From NCBI GenBank assembly GCA_020053795.1, contig JAGVMN010000009.1:1-60761 (forward strand): a stretch of 60,761 bases of DNA, given 5' to 3'. Position 1 is the first letter of the stretch, and each line of letters begins with the position of its first letter. Below the pieces are notes generated by a model, which saw only the letters and a program-made list of their open reading frames with translations, was not told where the DNA came from and made no database searches. This document shows positions 9,354 through 17,244 of the stretch, piece by piece. The position numbers were made by a program, and so were the translations under genes. This DNA is from Bacteroidia bacterium (GTDB taxonomy: Bacteria > Bacteroidota > Bacteroidia > NS11-12g > UBA9320).

Positions 9354-9908
9354 TTACTTGTCTATTATTTCTATTTTCTCAAACCTGCTGTCAACATATC
9401 CTGCCTGCCCTAATTCATTATAGCCTATGTAGTTTCGGGTTACTAACGTTATTCTCTTTTTCGAATCCACTTTTTTAATCAGATTCTTAAAGGGCAATTC
9501 GTAATGAATCCCACTGGCCTCTTCAGCAATCAAGAATTTCCCACTTTCATGCAAATGATAAGGCGGTGTGCCATTCATGATTTGTTCTGCCTTCACGTAT
9601 TCTGCATCTTTCTTTTCCGCTTTATCATCGTCAATTCTTAGTCTTCCTTTCAGTTTTCCTTTGCTTCTCCAAACATGCACTTCTTTGAGGGAATTGAAGA
9701 TTCTCACTCTTACAAGTTCTTCATCTAAATCAGGTCTTGGTTCTCTGTCCCATTTGCCATTTGATAAAAGTTGGTGGAATTCTATTTTGTCAAAATACCA
9801 AACCACGGCTTTGGCTTCTTTTCCTTTAAAAGCGTTGGTTAAATCGGACCAGCTATTTAATTGAGTTATGGGAGTAACTTCTGATTTTATTTTTATTGCT
9901 TCGTACAT
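9354..9908 (-). CDS. Csx19-like type III-D accessory protein
   Basis: This protein of about 184 residues starts MYEAIKIKSEV. That ATG at 9908 follows the upstream gene's stop by 4 bp; the frame stays open further upstream, but only by overlapping that gene. Its central part (ELVRVRIFNSLKEVHVWR, then KGKLKGRLRIDDD) and C-terminal part (RNYIGYNELGQAGYVDSRF) resemble the Csx19 group (TIGR03984/TIGR04423-type) found with Csx10 in subtype III-D loci. The group has been reported as a structural subunit in III-D effector complexes. No catalytic motif is apparent. Assignment to the Csx19 group is from remembered patterns; which subfamily it belongs to is uncertain. Confidence 0.65.
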   Translation of the reverse strand: MYEAIKIKSEVTPITQLNSWSDLTNAFKGKEAKAVVWYFDKIEFHQLLSNGKWDREPRPDLDEELVRVRIFNSLKEVHVWRSKGKLKGRLRIDDDKAEKKDAEYVKAEQIMNGTPPYHLHESGKFLIAEEASGIHYELPFKNLIKKVDSKKRITLVTRNYIGYNELGQAGYVDSRFEKIEIIDK

Positions 9909-9912
9909 AATC

Positions 9913-10644
9913 TTAGTTTTTGGGAAGATCAGTAATCCATTGTTTAATATTATTTTCGTAAGTAAACTCGCCTTTTTCGTCAATTTTGATTTTTCCATCT
10001 TTCAAAACTGTCAGTTCAAAGAAGTTGTTTTCATCTTTTTCTACTTTAAGGTTAGTACCCGTTAGGACACCCCGTCCAATAGCCTTTTCACCTCCAATAG
10101 GCAAGTCCTCATTCATCAGGTCTTTCATTACCAAAAGCATGATAGCTATTTCACGAGGTTCATAATCTTCGATTTCAAAAGTCAATTCAAATTCTTCTTT
10201 GTCATGCCAAAGTGGTTGGGCATTCAAAAGGGCTGTGTTCATGGTTCCTCCGGTGAAGCGGTCAATTTTTATTCTGGGTTGGATTTGTTTTGATTCGGCA
10301 CCATTAATTGGAATATCTTTGGTAACGATTCTACCTTTTTTATTTTTTCTATCATCTTCATATACCATCCCGAATAGATTTTCCACAATCTCTTTTGCTT
10401 TAGACTCTTGGCCAATAGTTTTTAAAATTTTTAAAGCTCGGTGTCTTATTGGGCCTCTGATTGATTTACTCGTAAGTAGGGGAATACCTGCTGAGTTTTT
10501 GATATGGGTTTTATCGAGAGAATTGTCCAATAAGTTATCATCGGATGCTCCGATAATTATAGAGTTTTTGATTGAGAAGGTGCCTGTAATAGTTGCTAAT
10601 GTATGCTCTTTTGGAGGCAGGTTATGCGGCACTAAAAAATCCAC
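9913..10644 (-). CDS. Cas7/Csm3-like RAMP protein (start uncertain)
   Basis: This is a Cas7-type RAMP of about 243 residues. Motifs are TITGTFSIKNSIIIGA at the N-terminus, GIPLLTSKSIRGPIRHRALK (substrate-loop region), RIKIDRFTGGTMNTALLN and the glycine-rich LPIGGEKAIGRGVLTG near the C-terminus. It would bind crRNA in the effector backbone. The start is doubtful. Within the open frame only GTG at 10644 or further TTG/GTG codons are available. An ATG at 10648 would give MCGF and then join LVPHNLPPKEH if one T were removed from the T6 run at 10634-10639. Either the gene uses GTG or there is a one-base indel. It follows a 0.7-kb anomalous gap in the operon. Confidence 0.8.
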   Translation of the reverse strand: MDFLVPHNLPPKEHTLATITGTFSIKNSIIIGASDDNLLDNSLDKTHIKNSAGIPLLTSKSIRGPIRHRALKILKTIGQESKAKEIVENLFGMVYEDDRKNKKGRIVTKDIPINGAESKQIQPRIKIDRFTGGTMNTALLNAQPLWHDKEEFELTFEIEDYEPREIAIMLLVMKDLMNEDLPIGGEKAIGRGVLTGTNLKVEKDENNFFELTVLKDGKIKIDEKGEFTYENNIKQWITDLPKN

Positions 10645-10690
10645 ACATGCCTTGTTTATTTTTCCACTTTTGTATTTATTAGGGCTAAAA

Positions 10691-10858
10691 ATGAATGATG
10701 ATGAATACGTTCTGGTGAAATATATCCAAAAATCAGAACGGGGAACCAATCATATCTGCCTGGTATCTCAAAATGAACATCACCAGAGTATAGATGTATT
10801 AATTGCCAATATTGGTGCTTTAGCTTTAATTAAGGGCACCTTTCGGTACAATTTATAA
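10691..10858 (+). CDS. Small plus-strand ORF inside the cas operon
   Basis: This 55-codon frame starts MNDDEYVLVKYIQKSERG and ends ALIKGTFRYNL. It begins with ATG after AGGGCTAAA, a possible weak ribosome site, and uses codons like its neighbours. It runs opposite to the cas genes and lies only 42 bp from the start of the Csm3-like gene. I do not recognise it. It might be an inserted minigene, the remaining end of a larger gene, or a chance frame. Downstream on the same strand is a terminator-like hairpin at 11258-11279. Confidence 0.35.
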   Translation: MNDDEYVLVKYIQKSERGTNHICLVSQNEHHQSIDVLIANIGALALIKGTFRYNL

Positions 10859-11409
10859 CCCCAATTCAAGACGAAAAGTCAAGTCTTCCTTCCCGTTTCA
10901 GGGTGTCTAATAGGCCTAAAACCCGCATAACCATTCAATTAACAACAAAAACAATGTGTCAAAAAACCACCTTTAAAGGCCTGTTTTTTGTGTTTCAAAT
11001 GCAATTTTTTGCATAAATACCACTTTTTACGTCATTAAAACACCCTTTAAATTACATTTTTCTAAGCCCAACTCTAAGCCCAACTCTAAGCCCAACTCGT
11101 ACTTTTCGCTTTATGCAGGTTTTTGGGTGGTTTCTATGGTATATAAGGTTTTAGTGTGTTTTAGTGGTTGTTTTTGGCTATTAGAATAAGCTCACACATC
11201 GCGTCTGTCGTAGTTTCTCCGCTTATATAGGTGTTATAGCGGCTACATCGCTCATAAGCCGCACAAGCGGCCTTTTTTTCCGCTCACAATCATCCTGCAA
11301 TCCCCCTATAATACCATTATTTGACTTTTCGCTTTAAATCGGCCTTTTTTAGAATTTCGGCCTTTTTCTTAGAGTAGTGTGGCTTTTCGGCCTTTTTTTA
11401 TCAATAGTG
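10859..11409. repeat. Repeat-rich gene-free insertion in the cas operon
   Basis: This 550-bp gap contains no convincing gene on either strand. It holds three perfect tandem copies of the 12-mer CTAAGCCCAACT (11062-11097) and four copies of CGGCC followed by at least five T (starting near 11268, 11340, 11358 and 11388). The motif GACTTTTCGCTTT also recurs: 11323-11335, again at 11415-11427 inside the csm3 3' end, and shortened near 11101 and inverted near 10870. The copy in csm3 encodes its last residues KAKSQ, so the gap may include a duplicated piece of the csm3 tail. All other junctions in this operon are under 20 bp, which makes the gap an outlier. Confidence 0.6.
11258..11279 (+). terminator. 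Terminator-like hairpin on the plus strand
   Basis: GCCGC, loop ACAA, GCGGC, then C and seven T: a classic intrinsic terminator shape for plus-strand transcription, opposite to the cas genes. AGCCGC can alternatively pair with GCGGCT at 11239-11244. It could end a transcript from the small ORF at 10691-10858. Confidence 0.45.
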
Positions 11410-12084
11410 TTATTGACTTTTCGCTTTTACCCCCATACTTTCGCAGTAATCAAACCAAGCGTCAGCATCAGTGGGAAAATCAAAACGATATACCTTAACA
11501 TATTTCCATTCCAGTTCGCCAAACCCGTGTGAAGTAAAAGCCCCTTGCCTGTATTTCCGGGCTTTCCCTTCAGTAACCATAAAATTAACCAATTGGAGAA
11601 ACACATCTTTGTCGAAACCATTCTCTTCTCTTATAGTGATTTCGGCATTCAAAGTGAACTCTGCATCCGGTTCTATAAGTTCGTAGTCGTATTTACCATG
11701 ACGCTTCGCTCTGCCATCTTTTGGGTTAATACCCACTCCATCTCTCACAACGGTTGTAGGCTTATTCGTTATCCAAATAAGGTCATCTAAAATTAAGTGG
11801 CTTTGTGTTAAATCTTCTTCTTCCCCTCTTTCAATACCCCAAAAGTACCGGGCATTTTTTTTCAATTTATTATCTTTTGAAACATCTACCCATTTATTAA
11901 AATGCTTCCGGAGCATCCCAACAAATCCTGACGCCGGTATGAACACTTGATCATCTTCCCTTATGAGTTCAAAATCCAGTACTTCATCATTGCCCGATCC
12001 AACCAACAAATTGCTGCGATTGAAGACTGAAGCCTGAAAGATTATTTTGCCGGTAACTTTTCCATCTTTTTCGGTTGTTTTCAT
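11410..12084 (-). CDS. csm3: Csm3-like Cas7 backbone protein
   Basis: This 224-residue RAMP protein has the Csm3 pattern: N-terminal strand with NLLVGSGNDEVLDFE and IPASGFVGMLRKH (about 24-60), the TVVRDGVGINPKDGRAKR motif (about 111-128) shared by Csm3/Cmr4-type subunits, and the glycine-rich GAFTSHGFGE (181-190). In studied complexes these subunits line the crRNA and an aspartate in the first loop cuts target RNA every 6 nt. Aspartates D33 and D37 are candidates here but cannot be assigned. The start ATG overlaps the stop of the upstream Csx10-like gene by 4 bp. Downstream is the unusual 0.77-kb gap. The last codons carry a motif repeated in that gap. Confidence 0.85.
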   Translation of the reverse strand: MKTTEKDGKVTGKIIFQASVFNRSNLLVGSGNDEVLDFELIREDDQVFIPASGFVGMLRKHFNKWVDVSKDNKLKKNARYFWGIERGEEEDLTQSHLILDDLIWITNKPTTVVRDGVGINPKDGRAKRHGKYDYELIEPDAEFTLNAEITIREENGFDKDVFLQLVNFMVTEGKARKYRQGAFTSHGFGELEWKYVKVYRFDFPTDADAWFDYCESMGVKAKSQ

Positions 12085-14111
12085 GACTGTTTAGATTTTT
12101 TTCTTAGGGCATTGAAAAAGGTATTCCAGTATAATTTGGCATCTTCCGAGATTTGAGTTTCATTTACGACTACTTCTAAACCGTAATTATCCGGTTTTAA
12201 GGTCAATAAGATTTCCCATAGATGCTCCTTCTTTAAAGTTTTGCCAGCACTTTTATCTTTCAGGCTTTCCATGAAGCCAGTCCATTCGGTTAAAGTGGTC
12301 AGACTTCTTAATTTTTCCCTTAACCTGTAAACCTGATGGTTATTCAGTTTGAGTCCACTGCTTTTATCAATGGCGGCTTTCTTAATTTTGTCATCATTTT
12401 CCTTTTTATCAAAAGCGTTCTTAATCTTTTTTACAGTTTCAGTTTGGGGGTCCATTGCTTCTGGTGACGGATTTTTACTAGGTTTCGGGTAATTGAAACC
12501 GTCACTATAGCACAATTCAACAATCCCAAATCTACCATAACCTTCGTTGGTTCTTTCTCCAATTCCATTAACAAGCAATTCTTCTAAATCAACAGTTTTC
12601 AAGTCCTTCAGAGCCCTCACCTTCAAAGTAGTTCCCATGGCAAAGGAATTTTCTCTGTTGGTTTTCCCCCGCCATACGCCCATATAGGTTTCAACCTGTG
12701 CGTTTTTTGAAATAATATTTTCAATTTCAATAGGGTAATCTGCGAATTCCACTTTCAAATATTTCAAATCTGGCACAGCCATTCCCTGATCATTGTGAAC
12801 TATTACAGGACTTTGAAACACGATGTAGAATTCGGTATCCTTCTTAATTTTGTCAACTTTTACCCTATCGTTAATATTGATACCTGAAAATTCCACCACA
12901 GAGTATTGAGCTGTTTTAGACCTGCCCATTCTATGAACACCGTTATTGATTTCCAATAATTCCTTAACGGTTTTAAGTGATTCAAAATCACCAGTCATTT
13001 CCCCCTTAAAGAATTGTTCTTCATCAATGCTTTCATAGTAGAAAATTTCGGCATCAGTACTTCGACCGGCTATACGGTTTTTATTTCTCGAACTATGGAA
13101 ATTAAATGACCTTGATACCTCAAATTTTACAAAATCATTTCTAACAATGTCATACCATCCTTCCATTGGTTTGGCTTTTCTAATGATGAATGTGTTATAT
13201 ACCTTCCGTTTTTCCTCCGGTTCGGTCTTTATTTTTCCCAGTCCAAATGGAATAAGGTCAACCGATATAGGGATAGCATTATGAAACAGAACTCCTCCCT
13301 TTAAAATTAAATTCCTGAAGTTCTTGTCGGTGTGTGGTTTACCAGTAACTTTTCCATTCTTAATCAATAAATCGGCAATTAATCCCCTGATATTTTGGGC
13401 GGGGATAAAATCTTCAGTAGCCACTGTGTTTTGATCTCCAATGGGTTTGGATATTTGGAGCGGGCTTTTGGTAGTAAGGGTATAAGTCAGTTTGCAAGAT
13501 TCTTTATCTTTAATATCTCCAGTACTTGTTATTGGTTTTGGCTTTACTTCATCAGCCACAACTTCCTGAATTTTGACTTTGCCAAATCCCCGATTTCGCC
13601 TTGTTCCTAAATACCTGAGGTTAACCAAAGCGTTTTTGAGAATAGACGTGTAATCATTTTCAGCATTTTCAATTTCCCCTTCAAATACTTCCCCTTTTTT
13701 AATAAGGCGGTATGTTCTAAGGGATTTATCGTCTGCTACTCCATCATCTATGGCCGTCTGTTTTCGAATAGTTGTAAATTGGCTCTGAACAAATTTTGGA
13801 TTAAGTTGTGGTTGATGTTTTAAGTCCTCTACCATTTCTTCGTACCCGACCAATTTCAGATTATTGAACCTTAATACTCCTCCTTCCTTTTCGCCTCCCT
13901 TTCCAAAAAGAAATTTTATAATATTTTCTGTTTCTGTTTCTCTTGTGATTTCGCAAACCTCTCTGGTGCTTTCCCGCAACAATCCTTTGAAAGTTTTGCC
14001 GGAGAGATAAGGCAGGCCGTATTTATCATATTTTACATCGGCATCGATATGGGCGGAACTTTCGCCTGTTGCCATCAATAAAGGGGAAAGTGTCTCTATT
14101 TTTATTTTCAT
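12081..14111 (-). CDS. csx10: Cas7-Csx10-like RAMP fusion
   Basis: This 676-residue protein shows at least two RAMP domains. Residues about 1-185 look like a Cas7 unit: IETLSPLLMATGE, then DKYGLPYLSGKTFKGLLRES, closing with the glycine-rich YLGTRRNRGFGKVKI (167-181). From about 208 a second unit begins (LTYTLTTKSPLQISKPIGD, FIPAQNIRGLIADLLI) and includes HRMGRSKTAQYSVVEF, which resembles the Csx10 (Cas5-like) signature. Csx10 is the marker of subtype III-D and would hold the crRNA 5' handle next to Cas10. The gene lies between cas10 (6 bp) and csm3 (overlap), as expected. The C-terminal 150 residues are charged and unassigned. Subtype assignment leans on this gene plus the HD-less Cas10 and Csx19-like gene. 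Confidence 0.75.
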   Translation of the reverse strand: MKIKIETLSPLLMATGESSAHIDADVKYDKYGLPYLSGKTFKGLLRESTREVCEITRETETENIIKFLFGKGGEKEGGVLRFNNLKLVGYEEMVEDLKHQPQLNPKFVQSQFTTIRKQTAIDDGVADDKSLRTYRLIKKGEVFEGEIENAENDYTSILKNALVNLRYLGTRRNRGFGKVKIQEVVADEVKPKPITSTGDIKDKESCKLTYTLTTKSPLQISKPIGDQNTVATEDFIPAQNIRGLIADLLIKNGKVTGKPHTDKNFRNLILKGGVLFHNAIPISVDLIPFGLGKIKTEPEEKRKVYNTFIIRKAKPMEGWYDIVRNDFVKFEVSRSFNFHSSRNKNRIAGRSTDAEIFYYESIDEEQFFKGEMTGDFESLKTVKELLEINNGVHRMGRSKTAQYSVVEFSGININDRVKVDKIKKDTEFYIVFQSPVIVHNDQGMAVPDLKYLKVEFADYPIEIENIISKNAQVETYMGVWRGKTNRENSFAMGTTLKVRALKDLKTVDLEELLVNGIGERTNEGYGRFGIVELCYSDGFNYPKPSKNPSPEAMDPQTETVKKIKNAFDKKENDDKIKKAAIDKSSGLKLNNHQVYRLREKLRSLTTLTEWTGFMESLKDKSAGKTLKKEHLWEILLTLKPDNYGLEVVVNETQISEDAKLYWNTFFNALRKKSKQS

Positions 14112-14117
14112 AACCTT

Positions 14118-15602
14118 CTACAATAAGCCTTCTAAATAAAAATCCATTAACTCTATCTGGTCGAAATATGGGGTTCTTTTTTCTTTAGTCCATAATTCAG
14201 TGGTCTTATCTGGCTTTTCATCATGTCCGGGTAATTTTATGTCCGCTTCCGACAATTCTTTTAAAAACAATTTCTGTGAGGAAATACTTTCAGCAATTAC
14301 CTCCCTTAAACGCATGACCTTGTTTTTTGGAAACTTTAATTTCTCACCTTTGTCATCAACTCCCCCATACATGAGATATTTGATCCCTGCTTTTAATTTA
14401 TGAATGGAATGAGGGTCATTCGGTTCATAAATATTATAGGGACCAAAGTACATGTCTTTATCTTTTGACAACTTGTGTGTTCTTTCTCTCAATTTTTCAA
14501 GACTTCCGGAGAAAGTAGTGGCAGAATAATAATAGGAAAGATAGGATTTTTGTGTTCCTCTGCATTTTTCCTTGGCTTCTTTGCATAGTTCTTCAGCCAA
14601 TTGGTAAGCTTTATAGAAAGGAAATTTAGTTTTTACAATGGCCACTCCTGCACAGGCTCCATTCATCAATTTAGATTGGCCCATTTCTGAAATGTACTCA
14701 ACAAATTTTTCAGCCAAAAACATTCCCAATCGGCCTTCGCATACAAAGGTGATGTCATCGCCTCCAGATAATATAGGACGGACTGGTAAATAATATTTAT
14801 CCCCTTTCTCGTGTAATTTTATTTCCTTAAGTACCTTGCCATTATCCAATAAATCTATCAAATCATTTATAATTCCTTCCATTGCCTTATCCCTAGCTTC
14901 TCTGATATCGTTAGATCTTTCTGACAATTTTTCTAATGATTCTATCTCATCAATTTTATCCCCCATCCCATTGCCGTCAACATGCACAACGGCAATATAA
15001 CCGGCTTCTTTGTTTTGACCTAATTTATCAACCTCGTCCGTAAGTAGGTAATTTGAATTTTTATCAAGGATTGGTTTATATCGTTCAAGTGATTTCTCAA
15101 CCATTTCTATTTTTGAAATTGCAACTTTTGACAAGTGTTGTTTTTCAATTGCACGCCATTCTTCTGCACTTTCATTGCTCCAAGGACAATCGGCAGAGAT
15201 CCCGTGCTTCTGGATAGTTGTATTGACGTGGTGCATACTTTTATTATCTGAAAGTAAATCGTCCAATAGATATTTGTGTTTGCTATATTCGAAATCAGGG
15301 ATTACAGCAAATGATGTTTTCAATCCAGGGTATTTCAGAAGTATCTCCTTACTAAATTCTTTGATAAAATCTTTGGCAATTGTTGCATTATCAAAAAGAA
15401 CAATTGCTCCGCCACCACCAATGTCGCCCGGTTTATATTTCCCAGTAAAATCAATTTCTAAGATTTCATTCATTGTTACATGAAACACTTCTTTATCTGT
15501 AATTTGAGAAGCACCTATATTCTCTTTCAGCTTGTTACTCATGAAGATGTATTCCTGAATGGAATTGATTTTCACCTTTACTGCGGTTTCATGTTCTGTC
15601 AT
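14118..15602 (-). CDS. cas10: Cas10 with cyclase motif, lacking the HD domain
   Basis: This 494-residue Cas10 is shorter than Csm1/Cmr2 (about 750-1000 residues). It starts directly with the first palm domain (KVKINSIQEYIF), so the N-terminal HD nuclease is absent, as described for III-D. The first palm has GDIGGGGAIVLF (60-70) in place of an active site. The second palm has HVDGNGMGD (207-215) and an intact LSGGDDITF with GGDD at 280-283, the residues that make cyclic oligoadenylate in active Cas10 proteins. The protein is predicted to sense target RNA in the effector complex and signal by cyclic oligoadenylate. It is the first gene of the operon; a likely promoter lies just upstream. Confidence 0.92.
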   Translation of the reverse strand: MTEHETAVKVKINSIQEYIFMSNKLKENIGASQITDKEVFHVTMNEILEIDFTGKYKPGDIGGGGAIVLFDNATIAKDFIKEFSKEILLKYPGLKTSFAVIPDFEYSKHKYLLDDLLSDNKSMHHVNTTIQKHGISADCPWSNESAEEWRAIEKQHLSKVAISKIEMVEKSLERYKPILDKNSNYLLTDEVDKLGQNKEAGYIAVVHVDGNGMGDKIDEIESLEKLSERSNDIREARDKAMEGIINDLIDLLDNGKVLKEIKLHEKGDKYYLPVRPILSGGDDITFVCEGRLGMFLAEKFVEYISEMGQSKLMNGACAGVAIVKTKFPFYKAYQLAEELCKEAKEKCRGTQKSYLSYYYSATTFSGSLEKLRERTHKLSKDKDMYFGPYNIYEPNDPHSIHKLKAGIKYLMYGGVDDKGEKLKFPKNKVMRLREVIAESISSQKLFLKELSEADIKLPGHDEKPDKTTELWTKEKRTPYFDQIELMDFYLEGLL

Positions 15603-15662
15603 ATGAGGTTATGTTAATGGTTTAAGGCGATTCTATTTTTTCAACTGCTGTTAAAAGTCAAG

Positions 15663-15670
15663 CAAACGTA
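15663..15670 (-). promoter_or_regulatory. Candidate promoter of the cas operon
   Basis: The minus strand reads TACGTTTG, a match to the Bacteroidota -7 element TAnnTTTG, about 60 bp before the cas10 start and in an AT-rich stretch. No clear -33 TTG was found at the usual distance, so this is tentative. Confidence 0.35.
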
Positions 15671-15709
15671 TAAAACAAAATTTCAATTTAAAATATGATT
15701 TGTAAATAT

Positions 15710-15797
15710 CAGTATTTTGACGGATGGAGGTATCCGTACTAATACCGATGGTGTTTCAGTTCTGACACGGATGCGGTTACAGTTTTGACATGGATGG
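15710..15797. repeat. Three direct repeats resembling an insertion-sequence end
   Basis: Three related 17-18-bp units occur at 15710-15727, 15757-15774 and 15780-15797, all of the form CAG, TNNTGACAYGG or close, then ATGG/ATGC. Multiple short direct repeats with TGTCA/TGACA cores are typical of IS21-family termini. No transposase gene is present, so this would be a left-over end. The family assignment is inference from the repeat pattern. Confidence 0.35.
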
Positions 15798-15975
15798 AAA
15801 AAACACCGTTCATTCGGAGTTCTTATTTGATCTAAGAAAAATTGAAGCAAAGTGGAAAAGAAAAGCCCCAGTTTTTAAAACCCAAGTCGCAAATTCCAAG
15901 GCTCAAATTACAAGTTTCAGGTTTAAAGTTTCAAGTTAAAAAAAAGAAGTTCGATGAGCGGTGGTTCCAGAGCCC

Positions 15976-16014
15976 GGTTCCACTGAGCCTGTCGAAGTGT
16001 CGAAGTGTCGAAGT
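15976..16014. repeat. REP-like element with GTCGAAGT tandem copies
   Basis: GGTTCCACTGAGCCTGTCGA begins a sequence type that is scattered between genes in many bacterial genomes. It is followed by three tandem GTCGAAGT copies (15991-16014). It marks the intergenic debris between the cas operon and the broken nuclease gene. Confidence 0.5.
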
Positions 16015-16048
16015 GTCCAATGTAGTCGAAACGAACGGCACATCAACT

Positions 16049-17067
16049 TCAAATTTCCTGATCTAAAAGTTTTATCAGGGTTTGTTTGTCGGGCAAAACG
16101 GTTTGGTAGCGACTGGCAAATATCTGATCATTGTTTTCAGGTAGCGTTATTTCAACCAAAGTCCGGCTTTTTTCCTTGCAAAGGATAATCCCCACTGTTT
16201 TGTTTTCATCTGCCAGTTTCGCAAATCGGTCGTGGTAATTGACATACATCAGCATCTGCCCAATGTCTTTATGGGTAAGTTCTCCAATTTTCAAATCAAT
16301 GACTACGAAGCATTTCAGCAGCCTGTTAAAGAACACCAAATCTACTTTATAATGCTTTTCGTCAATGGTGATTCGGACTTGCCGCCCAACAAAGGCAAAC
16401 CCATTGCCAAGCTCCAACAGAAAATGCTCTAACTTGTCAATGATGGCTGTTTCAAGATCGCTTTCAGAATATTGATGCCGCTCGGGTAAATCTAAAAATT
16501 CAAGGATGTAAGGGTCTTTGAGTAAATCTATGGGCTTCTCAATAATTTGTCCCTTTTCTGAAAGCTGCTTAACGCCGTTTTTATCCCGACTTAATGCAAG
16601 GCGTTCGTACAATCCGCTATTTAATTGACGCTTAAGTTCTCTTACACTCCAATTGTTATTCAAGCTTTCGATTTCGTAAAAGCTACGTTCCCCTTCTTTG
16701 TCAATACGGATTAATACCAATTAATGTGTCCAACTCAAAACAGCATTACTCATTTCAGAAATCCTAATCAGTGATTGGGATTTTTCAGATGCAGAATAGA
16801 CCTGATAAAACTTTCTCATATTCTCAAGATTTTGCACTGAAAACCCCTTGCCAAATTCAGCACCAAGTTGTTTTGAAAGTTCGATAAGCATCTGCCCATC
16901 GTACTTCGCCCGTATCTCGCCCTGCTGTTCGTCTTCTACGATCATCCGCCCTATTTCAAAGTACGTTTAAACCATAGTATGGTTCACCGCACGGACAACG
17001 TTTTGTCTGGCTGCCTGCAAGAGATCAGCAATTTGATAGTAAAGGTTCTTTGCCGTCAATTTATCCA
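16049..17067 (-). pseudogene. Broken DUF1016 (YhcG-type) PDDEXK nuclease gene
   Basis: The pieces rebuild a DUF1016 family protein: a start MDKLTAKN, then YYQIADLLQAARQNVV, TYFEIGRMIVEDEQ, FGKGFSVQNLENMRKFYQV and LSWTH (N-terminal domain), then LVLIRIDKEGERSFYEIE and the nuclease part with VDLVFFNRLLKCFVVIDLK. The nuclease core keeps its D and D-x-K residues. Three lesions are visible. One is a one-base frameshift near 17040, repaired by one T in CTT. The others are two in-frame TAA stops, after HTMV and after SWTH (16721-16723). The second replaces a position that is normally tyrosine. A truncated protein of 223 residues starting at TTG (16720) could still be made. DUF1016 genes are frequent in defence and mobile regions. 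Confidence 0.8.
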
Positions 17068-17244
17068 TGTTTCAATTTTAGACAATCTGAATGAAATTAC
17101 TCCTCAAGCTTAAAAAAAGTCCCAAGTTTCAAGTTAAAAAAACAAACCCTTCAACCTATACACCCTTCAACCAGTACACCCTTCAACTTATCAACACCAG
17201 GACTTCGCTCAATGTAAACCCTTAACCGATCAACCTCAAATCTG
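17068..17244. other. Intergenic stretch with ACCCTTCAAC repeats
   Basis: There is no gene here. About 17146-17190 holds three imperfect copies of a 16-bp unit beginning ACCCTTCAAC. Similar AACC-rich filler occurs at 3050-3115 downstream of RT-Cas1. I see no other structure. Confidence 0.4.

Noticed and set aside
10199-10690. Long plus-strand frame antisense to the Csm3-like gene
   Set aside because: It lies over a clear RAMP gene and its translation is low-complexity hydrophobic; only the tail from 10691, outside that gene, looks possible.
15991-16014. GTCGAAG units resembling the end of the CRISPR repeat
   Set aside because: Only seven bases are shared and no spacer structure follows; this belongs to a REP-like element, not to a second array.
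16721-16990. Possible recoding of TAA as tyrosine in the DUF1016 gene
   Set aside because: Other genes here end normally at TAA, only one of the two stops clearly replaces Tyr, and the gene also has a frameshift.
17146-17190. ACCCTTCAAC repeats as a mini CRISPR array
   Set aside because: Units are adjacent, imperfect and too short, with no spacers.
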